Positions 1-8,138 of a stretch of DNA of 64,000 nucleotides are shown here, piece by piece. Source of the DNA: Cylindrospermum sp. NIES-4074 (GTDB lineage Bacteria > Cyanobacteriota > Cyanobacteriia > Cyanobacteriales > Nostocaceae); contig AP018269.1 of assembly GCA_003994795.1 (NCBI GenBank), positions 6,351,687 through 6,415,686 of the forward strand, given 5' to 3'. Position numbers and translations under genes: made by a program. Numbering within the stretch: the first letter of the stretch is position 1; each line of letters begins with the position of its first letter. The notes beneath the pieces were generated by a model. It was given only the letters and a program-made list of their open reading frames with translations, was not told where the DNA came from and did not search any database.

Positions 1-2
1 CC

Positions 3-680
3 AAAAAGCGGGAAGAGATGCAGCGGTTGCAAAATGGTTTTAATCGGTTGCTGCAAGAGTTGACTAAAGCAAATATACCTGCAAAATATCAACCTTATAG
101 AGAAATCCCCAAATCTCAAAATTCTAATAGTGGCTATTCCCCAGCCAATAATACTGCGAACCAGCCACGACCAGAAAATACTGCTCAAAATGCTGAAAAA
201 AAGGTAGAACCTCCGCGTCAGCAAGTTTATTCACCGCCTCCACAGGCTGAAAAGAAGGTAGAACCTCCGCGTCAGCAGGTTTACTCACCGCCACCACCAC
301 CAAAAGCACCTCCTTCGCCACGTCCCCATGAGGTAGAGGCAAAATTCCGCAATTGGGAACTTGATGAGGAAATAGCGCGAATAAAAGCCGAAATGCGATC
401 GCCCGCTTCGCAAACAGGTAAGCAGCAGACAAATCAAAGCAGTGAACCGCCTAACCAACCCCAAAATCAAGCAGAAAAAGACAAAATTACTCGTGCATAC
501 AGCGTGTTTGGATTACAACCAAGCGCTTCTTTTGCTGAGGTGAAACAAGCTTATCGAACTTTAGTGAAAAAATGGCATCCAGATTTATTTGTTAATCAAC
601 CGCAACTGTTAAAACAAGCGCAAGAGAAGATGCGGTTAGTTAATGAAGCTTACACAATATTGTCAGCTAAAAATAGTTGA
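3..680 (+). CDS. J-domain (DnaJ-like) protein, 5' end outside window
   Basis: The C-terminal 65 residues form a J domain with the diagnostic HPD tripeptide (KKWHPDLF), which in this family stimulates the ATPase of an Hsp70 (DnaK) partner. The preceding half is Pro/Gln-rich and disordered-looking, with an 18-residue unit (AEKKVEPPRQQVYSPPPQ) present twice in tandem. The reading frame is open to the window edge (Lys-Lys-Arg-Glu-Glu before the first ATG at base 18), so the true start is probably upstream and the protein longer. No G/F-rich or zinc-finger region of a classical DnaJ is seen; it is better called a J-domain co-chaperone of unknown client. Confident for the domain, not for the start. 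Confidence 0.85.
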   Translation, partial: KKREEMQRLQNGFNRLLQELTKANIPAKYQPYREIPKSQNSNSGYSPANNTANQPRPENTAQNAEKKVEPPRQQVYSPPPQAEKKVEPPRQQVYSPPPPPKAPPSPRPHEVEAKFRNWELDEEIARIKAEMRSPASQTGKQQTNQSSEPPNQPQNQAEKDKITRAYSVFGLQPSASFAEVKQAYRTLVKKWHPDLFVNQPQLLKQAQEKMRLVNEAYTILSAKNS

Positions 681-746
681 TGACAATAAATCATGTATGG
701 ATGTTTTCAAATAAATTAAATATGCACCCGAAATTAAAAGCTATCT

Positions 747-776
747 TGTAGAGACGTTTCATGAAACATCTCTACA
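747..776. repeat. Palindromic hairpin repeat (GTAGAGACG type)
   Basis: TGTAGAGACGTTTC is followed directly by its near-perfect reverse complement, making a 14-bp hairpin with a minimal loop. A sibling copy (TGTAGAGACGTTGC arms) occurs near base 32,493. It lies downstream of the J-domain gene and could also stop its transcript. Confidence 0.6.
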
Positions 777-860
777 TCATGGTCTAAATAGAAATCGCTT
801 GATGAAATCGCCACAAGCCTTCCATGTACTATTTGTAGAAGAATAAATATAAATAGCTGT

Positions 861-1445
861 TTACCAAATTTTACTCATATTCAGAACAAACCCAGGTAAC
901 ACCAATTCGCCACTTATAGTATCAGGATTCTCTAGACATTCCACTGGTTTACCTGGACGATAGACATAAACCTTGCGGTGTTTACGGTCAATTAACCAGC
1001 CTAGTTGTATTCCTGGTTCCTGCATATATTCTGCCATCTTTTCTTGCAAAGGCTTGAGATTATCAGAGGCGGATCTGAGTTCAATGACAAAATCTGGACA
1101 AATGGGAGCAAACTTTGTTTGTTGTTCTGATGTGAGAGTATTCCATCTTTCTAATTTAATCCAAGATGCATCAGGAGAACGTTCTGCACCTGTTGATAGT
1201 TTAAATCCGGTGCTGGAACTAAAAGTTATACCTGTGCTATCTTGTTCTGACCACACCCACAATTGTCCAAAAATATTGCCTTCTCGATTCCCTGTTTCTG
1301 AACCAGTAGGTGCCATAATTGATATCTCTCCAAATTTATTCCTCTCAATGCGTAAATCACGATTCACTTGACAAAATTCAAAAAATTGTTCGTCTGTCAT
1401 TTGCATTGATGGCGGAAACTGAAAAACTAAAGGAGAGGAAACCAT
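861..1445 (-). CDS. Uma2 family (DUF820) putative endonuclease
   Basis: The protein has the Uma2/DUF820 pattern of a PD-(D/E)xK-fold nuclease, a family greatly expanded in cyanobacteria and of unclear role. Visible landmarks are an N-terminal EQFFEFC helix, a central SPDASW segment, PDFVIELRSASD with the acidic/ELRS core, then KMAEYMQ, GWLIDRKHRKVYVY and a GELVLPGF tail. The frame stays open to base 1493, but the extra 16 residues are encoded by a hairpin repeat, so the ATG giving MVSSPLVFQF is preferred (about 194 aa, the usual family length). It stands alone, with the convergent end of the J-domain gene below and the peroxiredoxin above. Nuclease activity is inferred from the family only. 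Confidence 0.85.
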   Translation of the reverse strand: MVSSPLVFQFPPSMQMTDEQFFEFCQVNRDLRIERNKFGEISIMAPTGSETGNREGNIFGQLWVWSEQDSTGITFSSSTGFKLSTGAERSPDASWIKLERWNTLTSEQQTKFAPICPDFVIELRSASDNLKPLQEKMAEYMQEPGIQLGWLIDRKHRKVYVYRPGKPVECLENPDTISGELVLPGFVLNMSKIW

Positions 1446-1487
1446 AATGGTTAACTGGAATGACTCGATATTTTTATTTTGACGCAA

Positions 1488-1529
1488 AAACACAAAGACG
1501 CCAAGATTTAACTTTGCGCCTTTGTGTTT
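1488..1529 (-). terminator. Hairpin downstream of the peroxiredoxin gene
   Basis: AAACACAAAGACGC pairs with GCGCCTTTGTGTTT (13 of 14 bp) around a 14-nt loop. It lies just past the stop of the minus-strand peroxiredoxin and before the Uma2 start, so it may act as terminator; it also belongs to a common cyanobacterial repeat type. Confidence 0.45.
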
Positions 1530-1553
1530 AATGTGCTAATTAATTGGAGAACC

Positions 1554-2192
1554 TTACTTGTTAGGTTGAGGAGTCAGACGCAGATAGGGTTTGACTTCTT
1601 GATAACCTTTGGGGAATTTTTCTTTTAGCACTTCTGGATCTTTCAAGGATGGGACAATTACGACATCCTCACCATCTTTCCAGTCAGCTGGGGTAGCGAC
1701 GCTGTAATTATCAGTCAGTTGCAGAGAATCAATCACCCGCAACAGTTCATCAAAATTGCGTCCAGTGCTGGGGGGGTAGGTGAAAGTGAGACGGAGTTTT
1801 TTATTGGGGTCAATAACGAACACCGATCGCACCGTTACCGTATTGCTAGCGTTGGGATGAACCATGTCGTAAAGGTCAGAAACCTTACGATCTGGATCTG
1901 CCAAAATTGGGTAGTTAAGACTGGTGCTTTGAGTTTCTTCGATATCTCCTACCCATCCTTTGTGGGATTCGACATCATCCACGCTGAGTGCGATCGCCTT
2001 TACATTGCGCTTGTCAAATTCTGGTTTGAGTTTGGCAACAGTGCCTAATTCAGTCGTACAAACAGGTGTATAGTCAGCAGGGTGAGAAAACAGCACTACC
2101 CAGCTGCTGCCTGCCCATTCGTAAAAGTCTATGTCGCCGTGTGTTGAGGCTTGCTTAAAGTTGGGTACTGTATCACCAAGACGGAGAGTCAT
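1554..2192 (-). CDS. 1-Cys peroxiredoxin (Prx6 type)
   Basis: This 212-residue thiol peroxidase would reduce hydrogen peroxide and alkyl hydroperoxides in the cytoplasm. The active site HPADYTPVCTTE is complete, with the peroxidatic Cys at 45 and the conserved Pro38 and Thr42. The long C-terminal arm (WKDGEDVVIVPS, then KPYLRLTPQP) is typical of the Prx6/1-Cys class, and no resolving CxxC is seen. AGGGAA lies ahead of the ATG as a ribosome site. The gene is monocistronic, with a hairpin downstream. The class call is firm; the reductant partner cannot be read from sequence. Confidence 0.95.
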   Translation of the reverse strand: MTLRLGDTVPNFKQASTHGDIDFYEWAGSSWVVLFSHPADYTPVCTTELGTVAKLKPEFDKRNVKAIALSVDDVESHKGWVGDIEETQSTSLNYPILADPDRKVSDLYDMVHPNASNTVTVRSVFVIDPNKKLRLTFTYPPSTGRNFDELLRVIDSLQLTDNYSVATPADWKDGEDVVIVPSLKDPEVLKEKFPKGYQEVKPYLRLTPQPNK

Positions 2193-2519
2193 GCAAGATT
2201 CCCTGTAGTTAGAAAGACATATGTATTCTATTCTGCCATCATGACATAAAACACCAGTTATCCTATCGGACTGTAGAGGATTGCAACAAAATTTTAAGTT
2301 GTCAGCCCTAACAGAGGTGATTATGCCTTGCTCATTATACAGATGTCATATATTCCTTATCCTATTGTTAACTAATTTGACAGGTTTTCCGGAATATACT
2401 GGCAAGGGTTTGTGTTTGTCATGTGTGCTTGACTAGATGGCGGATTGCCTTGGCGCATAGTACCCTGTTACCAAACATTGCAGAGATTATTTAGATAACT
2501 AAATTTTTTGGATAAGTGC
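2193..2519. other. Intergenic region, divergent promoters expected
   Basis: About 330 bp between the divergent peroxiredoxin and vWA-lipoprotein genes. It is AT-rich and must hold both promoters. I see no RNA gene or strong repeat. A TTGACA is followed by TATACT, but at a 12-bp spacing, so I do not call it a promoter. Confidence 0.4.
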
Positions 2520-4232
2520 ATGATTTTCAAAAGTCCTCTGTTAACTAAGCACCTTACAGCGGCCTTTGGTGTGCTGTTACTGACAGCTTGTGGTACTAAT
2601 TCAAGCTCAAAAGATAATTTTACAGGTTTGAAAGTTAAAGTTTTGGTGGGTAGCGCTTTAGGAGACTTTTGCCAACAAGCTGCAAAGAACTTTAATGCGA
2701 CACAACCCAAGCTAGAAAATGGTACGGCTTTTCAGGTGAATTGTGAAGCACAGGGTAGCGGTGATGTTGTTACCAAGGTAATTTCTTTAGCAACTCAACT
2801 GAAAAATGGGACATTGCCAGCTGATGCACCAGACTTTCCCGCCATCGTTTCTGTAGATGGAGAAATTTATCAAAGTCAGCTAATTTACCGGATAAATCAA
2901 CTGTTTCCTGGGCAAAATTACATTCCAGAAATTACAGACTCACCCTTGCTGGTGAATACACCAATGGTATTCATGTCCCAGGCAGATGTTGCTCAAGGAC
3001 TGCGAAAAGTTCCTGACCCTTACAAGGTTTTGGTGACTGCAAAAACGCATCGTGATATCGATCCAGCAGCACCACCGTTAGTAGTTCACTATGTCCATGC
3101 TGCACCCACTCGTTCTAATTCTGGATTGCAAACTTTGGTAGCTCAATTTGCCAGTATATCGGGTAAGCGCCCCGAACAGCTAACAGTTGCAGATGTGCAA
3201 AAGTTTCAACCGCAAATTCAGCAAATTCAAAGCAAGATTACCCGTTACGGTGTTTCTACCAATTCCCTGGCCCAAGCGATGGTGAAAAATGGGCCATTTT
3301 GGGCTTCGGTCGGTTCGGTGTATGAATCTAGCGTCATTGCTGGTAATTCGGGATTGCAACCAGGACAGCAGCGTTATCAAGCAGTTTATCCCCAAGCGAC
3401 ATTTACTTCCAATATGCGGGCAATTTTGCCGAAAGCGCCTTGGGTGAGTGCAGATGAGAAGGTAGCTGCGGAAAAATTTATCACTTTTTTGCGATCGCCT
3501 GAAACTCAAAAAATCGCTACAGATTTGGGTTTACGGCCAGGAACCCCAGGAGTCCCATTAGGCGCTAAATTTGCCCCAGAATTAGGGGTGAATCCCCAAG
3601 CCAAGTATGATTCATTACGACCACCGCAGCCGGAAGTTGTGGAAGCAATGCTGAAATCTTGGCAGGAAGTGGCTAAAAAACCGTCATTAGTGGTGGTAGT
3701 TGTGGATTCTTCAGGTTCTATGAGTGGTAACAAATTACCAGCGGTTCAGAGTACCCTACAAAACTACGTAAATAATTTGGGGGCAAAAGAGCAAATTGCC
3801 CTAATTGACTTTGATTCGCAAATTCGCCCCCCTGTATTGGTAGATGGTACCCCCCAAGGACGCGATCGCGGTTTACAGTTTATCAGCGGACTGAAGGCTG
3901 ATGGTGGCACAAATTTATACGATGCTGCGCTAGAAGCTCGCAACTGGCTACAAAAAAATCTCCGCAAAGATGCAATTAATTCTGTTTTGATATTAACTGA
4001 TGGAGAAGATTCTGGTTCTAAAATTAATCTAGACCAGCTTTCTGAAGAACTCAAAAAAAGTGGCTTTGGTTCCGACCAACGGATTGGATTTTTTACAGTG
4101 GGATATGGCAAGGAAGGTGAGTTTAACCCAGAAGCATTAAAGAAAATTGCTGAGTTAAATGGTGGATACTATTCTAAAGGAGATCCAGACACAATTTCTC
4201 GGCTAATGGCAGACTTACAAGTAGAGTTTTAA
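2520..4232 (+). CDS. Lipoprotein with solute-binding domain fused to a vWA domain
   Basis: The N-terminus is a lipoprotein signal with lipobox LLTAC (Cys24), so the protein should be anchored outside the plasma membrane. Residues 40-370 resemble periplasmic solute-binding proteins of the PstS/sulfate-binding kind, including PTRSNSG and VYES, both also found in the fourth gene of this cluster. The C-terminal 180 residues are a von Willebrand A domain with a complete MIDAS: DSSGS from Asp396, Thr464 in DGGTN, and LTDGED. The frame opens at a TTG 12 bp earlier, but the ATG (MIFKSPLL) gives a proper signal peptide. No permease or ATPase gene is adjacent, so a sensing or adhesive role seems likelier than transport. 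That role is inference. Confidence 0.85.
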   Translation: MIFKSPLLTKHLTAAFGVLLLTACGTNSSSKDNFTGLKVKVLVGSALGDFCQQAAKNFNATQPKLENGTAFQVNCEAQGSGDVVTKVISLATQLKNGTLPADAPDFPAIVSVDGEIYQSQLIYRINQLFPGQNYIPEITDSPLLVNTPMVFMSQADVAQGLRKVPDPYKVLVTAKTHRDIDPAAPPLVVHYVHAAPTRSNSGLQTLVAQFASISGKRPEQLTVADVQKFQPQIQQIQSKITRYGVSTNSLAQAMVKNGPFWASVGSVYESSVIAGNSGLQPGQQRYQAVYPQATFTSNMRAILPKAPWVSADEKVAAEKFITFLRSPETQKIATDLGLRPGTPGVPLGAKFAPELGVNPQAKYDSLRPPQPEVVEAMLKSWQEVAKKPSLVVVVVDSSGSMSGNKLPAVQSTLQNYVNNLGAKEQIALIDFDSQIRPPVLVDGTPQGRDRGLQFISGLKADGGTNLYDAALEARNWLQKNLRKDAINSVLILTDGEDSGSKINLDQLSEELKKSGFGSDQRIGFFTVGYGKEGEFNPEALKKIAELNGGYYSKGDPDTISRLMADLQVEF

Positions 4233-4261
4233 CAGTTCATTAATTAGCAATTATCAAGATA

Positions 4262-4984
4262 ATGAAACTTGCAAATCCACTTTATTATCCGGTAGCTGTA
4301 TTGGCAGGGGGAGTTGCTCTAGTTTTGGGTGTGCGTTTCCTCCAATTGCCCAATATAGTTGTGTTACCTGTGGCAGCTAGCATTACCATAGGTGGTGCTA
4401 GTTTTTTTAAATCCCGTGAACCCGAATATTTGCAATTAGATGATCCAGAATTAGAACGGGAAATCACAGCAGTAAAGAATTCGGCTTTGGCTTTGGTAAA
4501 TAGGTCAAATGACCTACGTGTAGAAGCGAAAAAGCTCTTAACTGACTCATTCCAAGTGGAACTTTTAGCAGCAGTGGAAATAAGTTGCGATCGCGCAGTT
4601 GAACTTCCAGCAAAAATTGATAATTTAGCTCGGCGTTTGCAGGGTAGTAATTCCTTACTTTCTGTTAGTGAATTACAACAGCAATTAACAGAAGTTCAGC
4701 AAAAACTTAAATCTAGTTCTGGTGTAGCTAAACAACACCTTAGCCAACTAGCAGACAGTCTTCAACGCAATATTAAGTTAGCACAAGAAGGTGAAGATAC
4801 ACGCCTAGCACAAGTTGTCAGTCTTTCTACCCAAATTCAAGATTTCGCTGGGGTATTGCAACAGTTGCAAACTAAATTGCACAGTTCCGATTTAACTGAC
4901 TCACAGCAAATTAATGAGTTACAAGAACTCAGTGAGGAACTAATTAGTTTGCAGGAAAATGTTTATTTGTTAGTTAGGAAATGA
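4262..4984 (+). CDS. Membrane-anchored coiled-coil protein, function unknown
   Basis: Two hydrophobic segments near the N-terminus (about residues 8-27 and 30-48) are followed by a Glu/Gln/Leu-rich stretch of about 180 residues with heptad-like spacing (SELQQQLTEVQQKL, INELQELSEELISL), predicting a long coiled coil. No enzymatic motif is visible. It starts 29 bp after the vWA lipoprotein on the same strand, so co-transcription is likely, and it may scaffold or anchor that protein. I do not recognise a named family. Confidence 0.7.
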   Translation: MKLANPLYYPVAVLAGGVALVLGVRFLQLPNIVVLPVAASITIGGASFFKSREPEYLQLDDPELEREITAVKNSALALVNRSNDLRVEAKKLLTDSFQVELLAAVEISCDRAVELPAKIDNLARRLQGSNSLLSVSELQQQLTEVQQKLKSSSGVAKQHLSQLADSLQRNIKLAQEGEDTRLAQVVSLSTQIQDFAGVLQQLQTKLHSSDLTDSQQINELQELSEELISLQENVYLLVRK

Positions 4985-5038
4985 TTGTTTATCATTTGTA
5001 TAAATAGGTAAAGATTTTAAGGACTAAAGAACTTTTTA

Positions 5039-5146
5039 TTATAGCGGTTCTCGGTTGGGTGAGATACAAGAACCCCACCCCCAACCCCCTCCCCGCAAGC
5101 GATGAGGGGACTATGATGTATCTCATCCAAGTGCATACCGCTATAA
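5039..5146. repeat. 108-bp fold-back (MITE-like) element
   Basis: The ends TTATAGCGGT and ACCGCTATAA are perfect 10-bp inverted repeats. Inside them TTGGGTGAGATAC and GTATCTCATCCAA pair with one mismatch. The centre is a C-rich ACCCCCAACCCCC tract. There is no coding potential. It sits between two genes of the vWA cluster. Confidence 0.65.
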
Positions 5147-5200
5147 TTTGATTTTTCTAATTATGGATTCCCATATTTTCAGGTTTGGAGTAATTTACAT

Positions 5201-5749
5201 ATGGGTAAGAGTTCAAAACCGCTGAAAAAAGTTGCTTTGACAATTGTTATCGGGGAGTTGTTGATAGTTTTCCCGCTGTTGGTATTTAACGTTGGTAAGT
5301 CGGTTAATTTAACCTGTAAGCGAATTGAGCCAAATTACGTTAATTGTCAGCAGCAGCTTGTACATTTTTATGGTTTGTGGTCAAATCAATCTAAGTCATT
5401 TAAATTAACAAGCGTTGAAGTTCAAGAATATGTCTTTAAAGAAGATTTACCTGAAGGGACTTTTATTTATCTCACAACTAGCAATTCTGGGGAAAAACTA
5501 TATTTCTATGGAACTAATTTGAGCGCAGCGTTAGCAGATAAGGAGCGCCTTGATAACTTGCTCTTGGGTACGGGAGAACAGGCTTTAAATTTAACTTTAA
5601 AAAATAGTAAGGTAAATGCTTTCGGCATTTTAGAAATGTTATTAGGTATTCATGGACTTTTCATTTTTTCTGTTATTTTTATTGGACTTTTTTGGCTAAT
5701 GTTTTATCTAATATTTTTCGCTATTTTTAAAAACGGTAAGCAGGTTTGA
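5201..5749 (+). CDS. Two-TM membrane protein, function unknown
   Basis: There is an N-terminal hydrophobic helix (about residues 12-31), an extracytoplasmic-looking middle of about 110 residues with two cysteines (LTCKRIEPNYVNC) that could form a disulfide, and a C-terminal helix (about 147-175, very Phe/Ile-rich). I recognise no family. It lies between the coiled-coil protein and the second solute-binding protein, same strand, separated from the former by a 108-bp fold-back element. A membrane partner for the two binding proteins is a reasonable but unproven guess. Confidence 0.7.
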   Translation: MGKSSKPLKKVALTIVIGELLIVFPLLVFNVGKSVNLTCKRIEPNYVNCQQQLVHFYGLWSNQSKSFKLTSVEVQEYVFKEDLPEGTFIYLTTSNSGEKLYFYGTNLSAALADKERLDNLLLGTGEQALNLTLKNSKVNAFGILEMLLGIHGLFIFSVIFIGLFWLMFYLIFFAIFKNGKQV

Positions 5750-5793
5750 TGGTAATTTTGATTTTAACTCAATTCAAAAATTTCTAACTTCTT

Positions 5794-6918
5794 ATGAAAA
5801 AGCAAAAATCTACATCGAAACAGCAAACTAAGATTATTACCTCAATTGCAATTATCCTCTCAGCATTAGGTTTAACCTATGCCCCAATTCCTGGGTTACA
5901 GCAAACTGTGGTAATTGTCACTGGGACAGAACTACAAGAACCACTGCAACAACTGGAAGCAAAATTTGAGCAAGCGAATCCTAATATTAAGTTAGAGCTA
6001 AAATTTCAAGGTTCCCAAGATATGGTTAACAAATATGTTGACCAAAAAAATGATTTTAAAGCAGCAGTTTTGATTCCAGCTAATGGAGAAATTTTAACCG
6101 AATTAAGCGATAGGCTGAAAGCTACCAACAATAACACCAATCCTTTTTATGATACTCCCCGACCTATAGCTAAAACCCTACTGGTAGGTATTGCTTGGAC
6201 AGAAAGAGGAAAAGTCTTGTTTCCTGATGGACGCTTCCAATGGTCAAGAATTGAACAAGCAATGCAAGCAGGAAGCTGGGGAAAAATTGGCGGTTCAAGT
6301 AACTGGGGTAGCTTTGATTTTATCATCACAGATCCCACCCGTTCTAATAGTGGTCAGGTAACATTAAATCTGTGGACACAATCAAAATTAGGGGGAAGTA
6401 TCAACAATAATAGCTTCAATAATCCATCTGTGCAGACATTGTTTAGTTTAATTAAAAAATCTGTCTATCAACCACCCCGTTCTACAGATATTTTGCTGCA
6501 AGAATTTATTACCAGAGGCACTAATGATGCTGATGTAACTACAGTATATGAAAGTGTTGCCCTTTCTCGGTGGCAACAATCAAATACTAACCAAGGCCAA
6601 CCTTATCAAATCTATTATTTAAACCCTTCCGTTGAGAGTACCGCCACGGCAGCAATTTTGCGTCAAAATGTGGATAATAGCACTGCAAATGCAGCTAAAA
6701 AGTTTCTCGACTTCCTCACCCAACCAGAACAACAAGCGCTATTAGTTCAATATGGTTTTCGTCCGGTAAATAATGCTGTTGATTTAAAAACTGTGCCTAA
6801 TAGTCCGTGGAATCAGAATATTCCTGGTGCGGAAGTCAAGCCACCTGTACAAACCTTACCTCCACCTGATGCCAAAGTCATCACAGAAATTCAACGTTTA
6901 TGGGAAAGAGCGAATTAA
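5794..6918 (+). CDS. Solute-binding protein (PstS/sulfate-binding-like)
   Basis: An N-terminal hydrophobic stretch (about residues 14-34) serves as export signal or anchor; no lipobox Cys is seen. The mature part has the two-lobe binding-protein pattern: VVIVTGTELQEPLQQLEAKF, then ITDPTRSNSGQVTLNLW, TVYESVALSRW and a C-terminal AAKKFLDFLTQPEQQ. The TRSNSG and VYES motifs are shared with the vWA lipoprotein at the head of this run, so the two look paralogous. No ABC permease or ATPase is nearby. Its 3' end overlaps the convergent glycosyltransferase gene by 21 bp. The ligand is unknown; phosphate- or sulfate-like anions are the family precedent. Confidence 0.8.
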   Translation: MKKQKSTSKQQTKIITSIAIILSALGLTYAPIPGLQQTVVIVTGTELQEPLQQLEAKFEQANPNIKLELKFQGSQDMVNKYVDQKNDFKAAVLIPANGEILTELSDRLKATNNNTNPFYDTPRPIAKTLLVGIAWTERGKVLFPDGRFQWSRIEQAMQAGSWGKIGGSSNWGSFDFIITDPTRSNSGQVTLNLWTQSKLGGSINNNSFNNPSVQTLFSLIKKSVYQPPRSTDILLQEFITRGTNDADVTTVYESVALSRWQQSNTNQGQPYQIYYLNPSVESTATAAILRQNVDNSTANAAKKFLDFLTQPEQQALLVQYGFRPVNNAVDLKTVPNSPWNQNIPGAEVKPPVQTLPPPDAKVITEIQRLWERAN

Positions 6919-8073
6919 TTCTTGGTAAGCTTGGATTGTGCGTTGTGCGATCGCATTCCAACTGAAATACTGCAAAGCATATTTTTGGGCATTTAGTCCC
7001 CGTCGTTGGCATTCTTGGGGGTTTTGCAAAGCTTCTCGCAGCAACTCAACAAGGGATTCCACCTCTGTTGCACCTACCCAACCCGACTCACTATCCCGCA
7101 CCTGCTGCCAAATATGCACTTGGTCTGAAATTACCACAGGTGTGCCTGCTACCATCGCTTCAGCGACAGCAATCCCAAAATTTTCATAGTACGACGGCAA
7201 AACAAATAAGTCAGCAGCTTGTAGTAAACTAGCTTTTAGCTCCCCCCTGACGAAGCCAGTGATAGTGGAGTGCGATCGCAATAATGAATTCTGTATTTGC
7301 AATATAATTTTTTGTTCGTAAATTGGATCTTGAGGATTTGTCCCAGCTAAGACAAAGTGAAAATTAAAGCCATCTGCTAATAATTTTTCTAGTGCCGGTA
7401 TCAACAAATTTAACCCCTTTTTCGGGTCAATGCGTGACATAAACAACACCAAAGGCACATCATTAGGGATACCCAACTGAAGATGCACCTCCCCCTTCTC
7501 TGCAACTGGGGGAATTACACCCAAAGGAATCACCAAATCAGGTGTCGATACTCCAAACCTTGCTGATACTTTGGCTTCTTGTTCGCTGGTAAAATGAATT
7601 GCTGCTGCACCCGCTAAATTTCGCCGTTCTAAAATAGCCACATACAGCTGTTTTAATTGCTTTTTCTTCTGTAAATCAGCAGGATCTAGAGTTCCCAAAG
7701 GACGCAAAATATAAGGTAGTTTTTGTAGACGACATACAGTCGCAGCCGCACTACTTACAGGAGAAAATAAAGCATGAATATGGGCAATATCAAACTCGTT
7801 AGCGTGACGTTTTAGCCACAATAATAAGTCCAGGGAAAATTTATAACGACGAAATGGCGCACAACGAAAGTAAATTATTTCATAACCATCTTGTTTCACC
7901 GGGCTATTTAAAGGTACATCCAAGGGTTTTTGACCACTATCGCCATTACTATCAGTAGTGAGAATTGTAACTTCTACTCCTTCTCTTGCCAAAGCCGGAG
8001 CTAATCCTAGTACCATTTGACTAGGCCCACCATAAATAAGAGAAATCGAGGGAACAATTTGTAATATTTTCAT
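6898..8073 (-). CDS. Glycosyltransferase family 4
   Basis: A GT-B fold, GT4-type retaining glycosyltransferase of about 391 residues. The start has SLIYGGPSQMVLGLAPAL (acceptor domain); the C-terminal half has VLFMSRIDPKKGLNLLIPAL and PSYYENFGIAVAEAMVAGTPVV, the donor-binding E-x7-E region (ENFGIAVAE). The frame can be extended 13 residues upstream, but the ATG giving MKILQIVPS is the usual start for this family. It is the most downstream gene of a minus-strand cluster with three other transferases and a polymerase-like protein, which points to extracellular polysaccharide assembly. Donor and acceptor sugars are not predictable here. Confidence 0.9.
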   Translation of the reverse strand: MKILQIVPSISLIYGGPSQMVLGLAPALAREGVEVTILTTDSNGDSGQKPLDVPLNSPVKQDGYEIIYFRCAPFRRYKFSLDLLLWLKRHANEFDIAHIHALFSPVSSAAATVCRLQKLPYILRPLGTLDPADLQKKKQLKQLYVAILERRNLAGAAAIHFTSEQEAKVSARFGVSTPDLVIPLGVIPPVAEKGEVHLQLGIPNDVPLVLFMSRIDPKKGLNLLIPALEKLLADGFNFHFVLAGTNPQDPIYEQKIILQIQNSLLRSHSTITGFVRGELKASLLQAADLFVLPSYYENFGIAVAEAMVAGTPVVISDQVHIWQQVRDSESGWVGATEVESLVELLREALQNPQECQRRGLNAQKYALQYFSWNAIAQRTIQAYQELIRSFP

Positions 8074-8103
8074 TCTTTTTGTCAATTGCCAGTTATTTTT
8101 TCT

Positions 8104-8138
8104 AATGACCAATGACTAATGACTAATGACTAATGACT
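8104..8138. repeat. Heptamer tandem repeat (AATGACT)x5
   Basis: Five consecutive copies of AATGACT (the first ends in C) form a short tandemly repeated sequence of the kind common in heterocystous cyanobacteria. The array runs into the stop codon and last residues of the next glycosyltransferase gene. Confidence 0.85.

Noticed and set aside
124-470. Open frames on the minus strand within the J-domain gene
   Set aside because: They mirror the Pro-rich repeat coding on the plus strand, have odd composition and no ribosome sites.
1446-1493. Upstream extension of the first Uma2 gene
   Set aside because: The extra 16 residues are encoded by a hairpin repeat, and the internal ATG gives the normal family N-terminus.
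2377-2400. TTGACA followed by TATACT as a sigma-70 promoter
   Set aside because: The spacing is only 12 bp instead of about 17, so it is not functional as read.
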